The notes below the pieces were generated by a model. That model had not been told where the DNA came from and did not search any database. It saw nothing but the letters and a program-made list of their open reading frames with translations. This document shows positions 63,010 to 64,000 of a stretch of DNA of 64,000 nucleotides, piece after piece. The position numbers and the translations under genes were made by a program. Each line of letters opens with the position of its first letter. Within the stretch, counting starts at the first letter, position 1. Source of the stretch: Tridacna crocea. Its lineage: Eukaryota > Mollusca > Bivalvia > Cardiida > Cardiidae. The stretch lies in the NCBI GenBank assembly GCA_943736015.1, contig OX031063.1, forward strand, positions 37,836,672 through 37,900,671, read 5' to 3'.

Positions 63010-63443
63010 CTATCCTTGTAAGAAGACAGTTGAAAATATTATTGAAAAAAAAATGATCGTCGCCAGCATACACCCCTTTTCCACAATGTTTTCCTATTCG
63101 TCTTAAGACAAATCCCGATCTTTGAGCTTTCTTCTTTCGTCAAATTTTGTCGTCTGCAACTGTTTTCCGTATGGACAAGTCTAAAATTTTGTCGTTTGGT
63201 GAAAAGTTAAGGCTTAACCCTCTACTTTACAACCAGACGTTTTACCTACTCGGAAAGGGATTGCATTTGAAAACATTGTGGGAAAAGGAGAAAATGCTGG
63301 TAACCAGCATTTTCTCCTTTTGCCCACAATGTTTTCTATCCTATCGACGACTGAAATCATCATTTAAGCTACATTTGAGTTGTGGTCGAAAAATGTTTTC
63401 AATTTTGTCGACTCTAGTATTGCGTCGTTTGGTGAAAAGGTAA
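63010..63443 (+). mobile_element. Two consecutive palindromic MITE copies
   Basis: The first (about 63010-63210) is eroded. The second starts TTAACCCTCTACTTTACAAC at 63214, with a palindrome at 63270-63336 and the end CGTTTGGTGAAAAGGTAA. Confidence 0.75.
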
Positions 63444-63511
63444 GACTTACGAGTACAACTTCACTATAGAAATATTTTACAACCGAGCTATTGACAGATT
63501 GAATATTAGAT

Positions 63512-63648
63512 GACAGATTAATAATACGAAACAGAGGGACGCCTGCGAATGAGTTGTCACAATATACTTAATATCACAAGATTATTCATTCCGGGTATTG
63601 AGTGAATCCTTTATCAAATAATTCCGTTGTTTTAATGGATCTGAGGCA
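63512..63648. repeat. Direct repeat, copy 2
   Basis: CAGATTAATAATACGAAACA to TGTTTTAATGGATCTGAGG. It adjoins a palindromic MITE remnant at 63640. Confidence 0.82.
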
Positions 63649-63998
63649 GAGGGTTTTGAAAACAGTGTTGGAAAAGAAGAAAATGCTGGTAACCAGCATT
63701 TTCTTCTTTTTCAAAAACTGTTTTCTAATCTATCAAAGACGAATTCAGTCCTTTGAGTGGCATTTTACACGTGTTGCCTTAAAATGCATTCACTTTTGAC
63801 AGGTCCTTTTGGTTCATGGTCAACCAGACAAAAAAACAGAATTATTAAAATTGAAAGCATTTTTAGACAACAAATTAAATGTGGTTCAAATGATAAAATG
63901 TTCCATTCTCATAAAACGGTCTGGAGAAAGGGGAGAAAATGCTAGTTTCAAGTAATCTCTCCGTTTCCGACCTAATGTTTTCAAAAGCTTGCTTTCTT
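63640..63998. mobile_element. Palindromic MITE remnants at the window edge
   Basis: The palindrome at 63655-63727 has GAAGAAAATG / CATTTTCTTC changed together in both arms. A second eroded copy runs to the window end. Confidence 0.65.
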
Positions 63999-64000
63999 GT

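Larger units (their letters stand above)
58720..63999. other. Right end: repeats, no gene recognised
   Basis: It contains palindromic MITEs at 59286, 59800, about 63010, 63214 and 63640, a GTGACCC MITE at 61191, a large inverted repeat at 60100-60790, and a pair of ~135-bp direct repeats. Stretches 59515-59800, 61465-61800 and 61870-62160 hold nothing I can name. Confidence 0.5.

Noticed and set aside
3520-63300. Regularly occurring palindromes as a CRISPR-like array
   Set aside because: Spacing is irregular, copies carry long shared flanks and TTAA ends, and the genome is eukaryotic.

Overview
The window is nuclear DNA of a metazoan, most likely a bivalve mollusc. The evidence is AT-rich DNA, small intron-split exons with GT/AG borders, an animal AMPA-type glutamate receptor, an animal DEG/ENaC channel, tRNA-headed SINEs, and a pearl-like element with a ~166-bp tandem core of a kind described from bivalves. 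A heterodont such as a dreissenid is a guess only. No bacterial or organellar features were seen.

Layout. (1) 1-7231, plus strand: the last four exons of an AMPA-type ionotropic glutamate receptor, whose 5' part lies left of the window. (2) 27998-10359, minus strand: a complete 12-exon gene for a predicted 612-residue secreted, GPI-anchored protein. It is built from three copies of a ten-cysteine module, each carried on an exon cassette with the same 2-1-2 intron phases. I do not recognise the family. (3) 48994-38168, minus strand: a complete 8-exon DEG/ENaC (ASIC/FMRFamide-gated-like) channel of 475 residues, with HG motif, TM1, FPAVTIC motif, cysteine-rich ectodomain and a GAS filter before TM2. 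(4) 57674-about 52097, minus strand: a small unrecognised gene model of four phase-compatible exons, with further possible exons at 51686-51734, 51200-51283 and 58029-58142.

The rest, including most introns, is a dense bed of short non-autonomous elements. The dominant family (about 45 copies) is a ~228-bp TTAA-flanked, piggyBac-like MITE whose core is an almost perfect ~66-bp palindrome. Other families are a GTGACCC-ended MITE, a CTGCAACACGCG-ended MITE, a second TTAA family with a GATCAGACTGCACGT hairpin, a ~450-bp hairpin repeat, SINEs, a 1.1-kb TIR element, a Tc1 transposase relic, a non-LTR retrotransposon relic, and many unrelated inverted repeats.

The recognised genes are surface proteins (two ion-channel subunits and a GPI-anchored protein), but nothing shows that they act together. 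All exon models were built by eye from reading frame, splice sites and phase agreement. They have not been checked against transcripts or databases.
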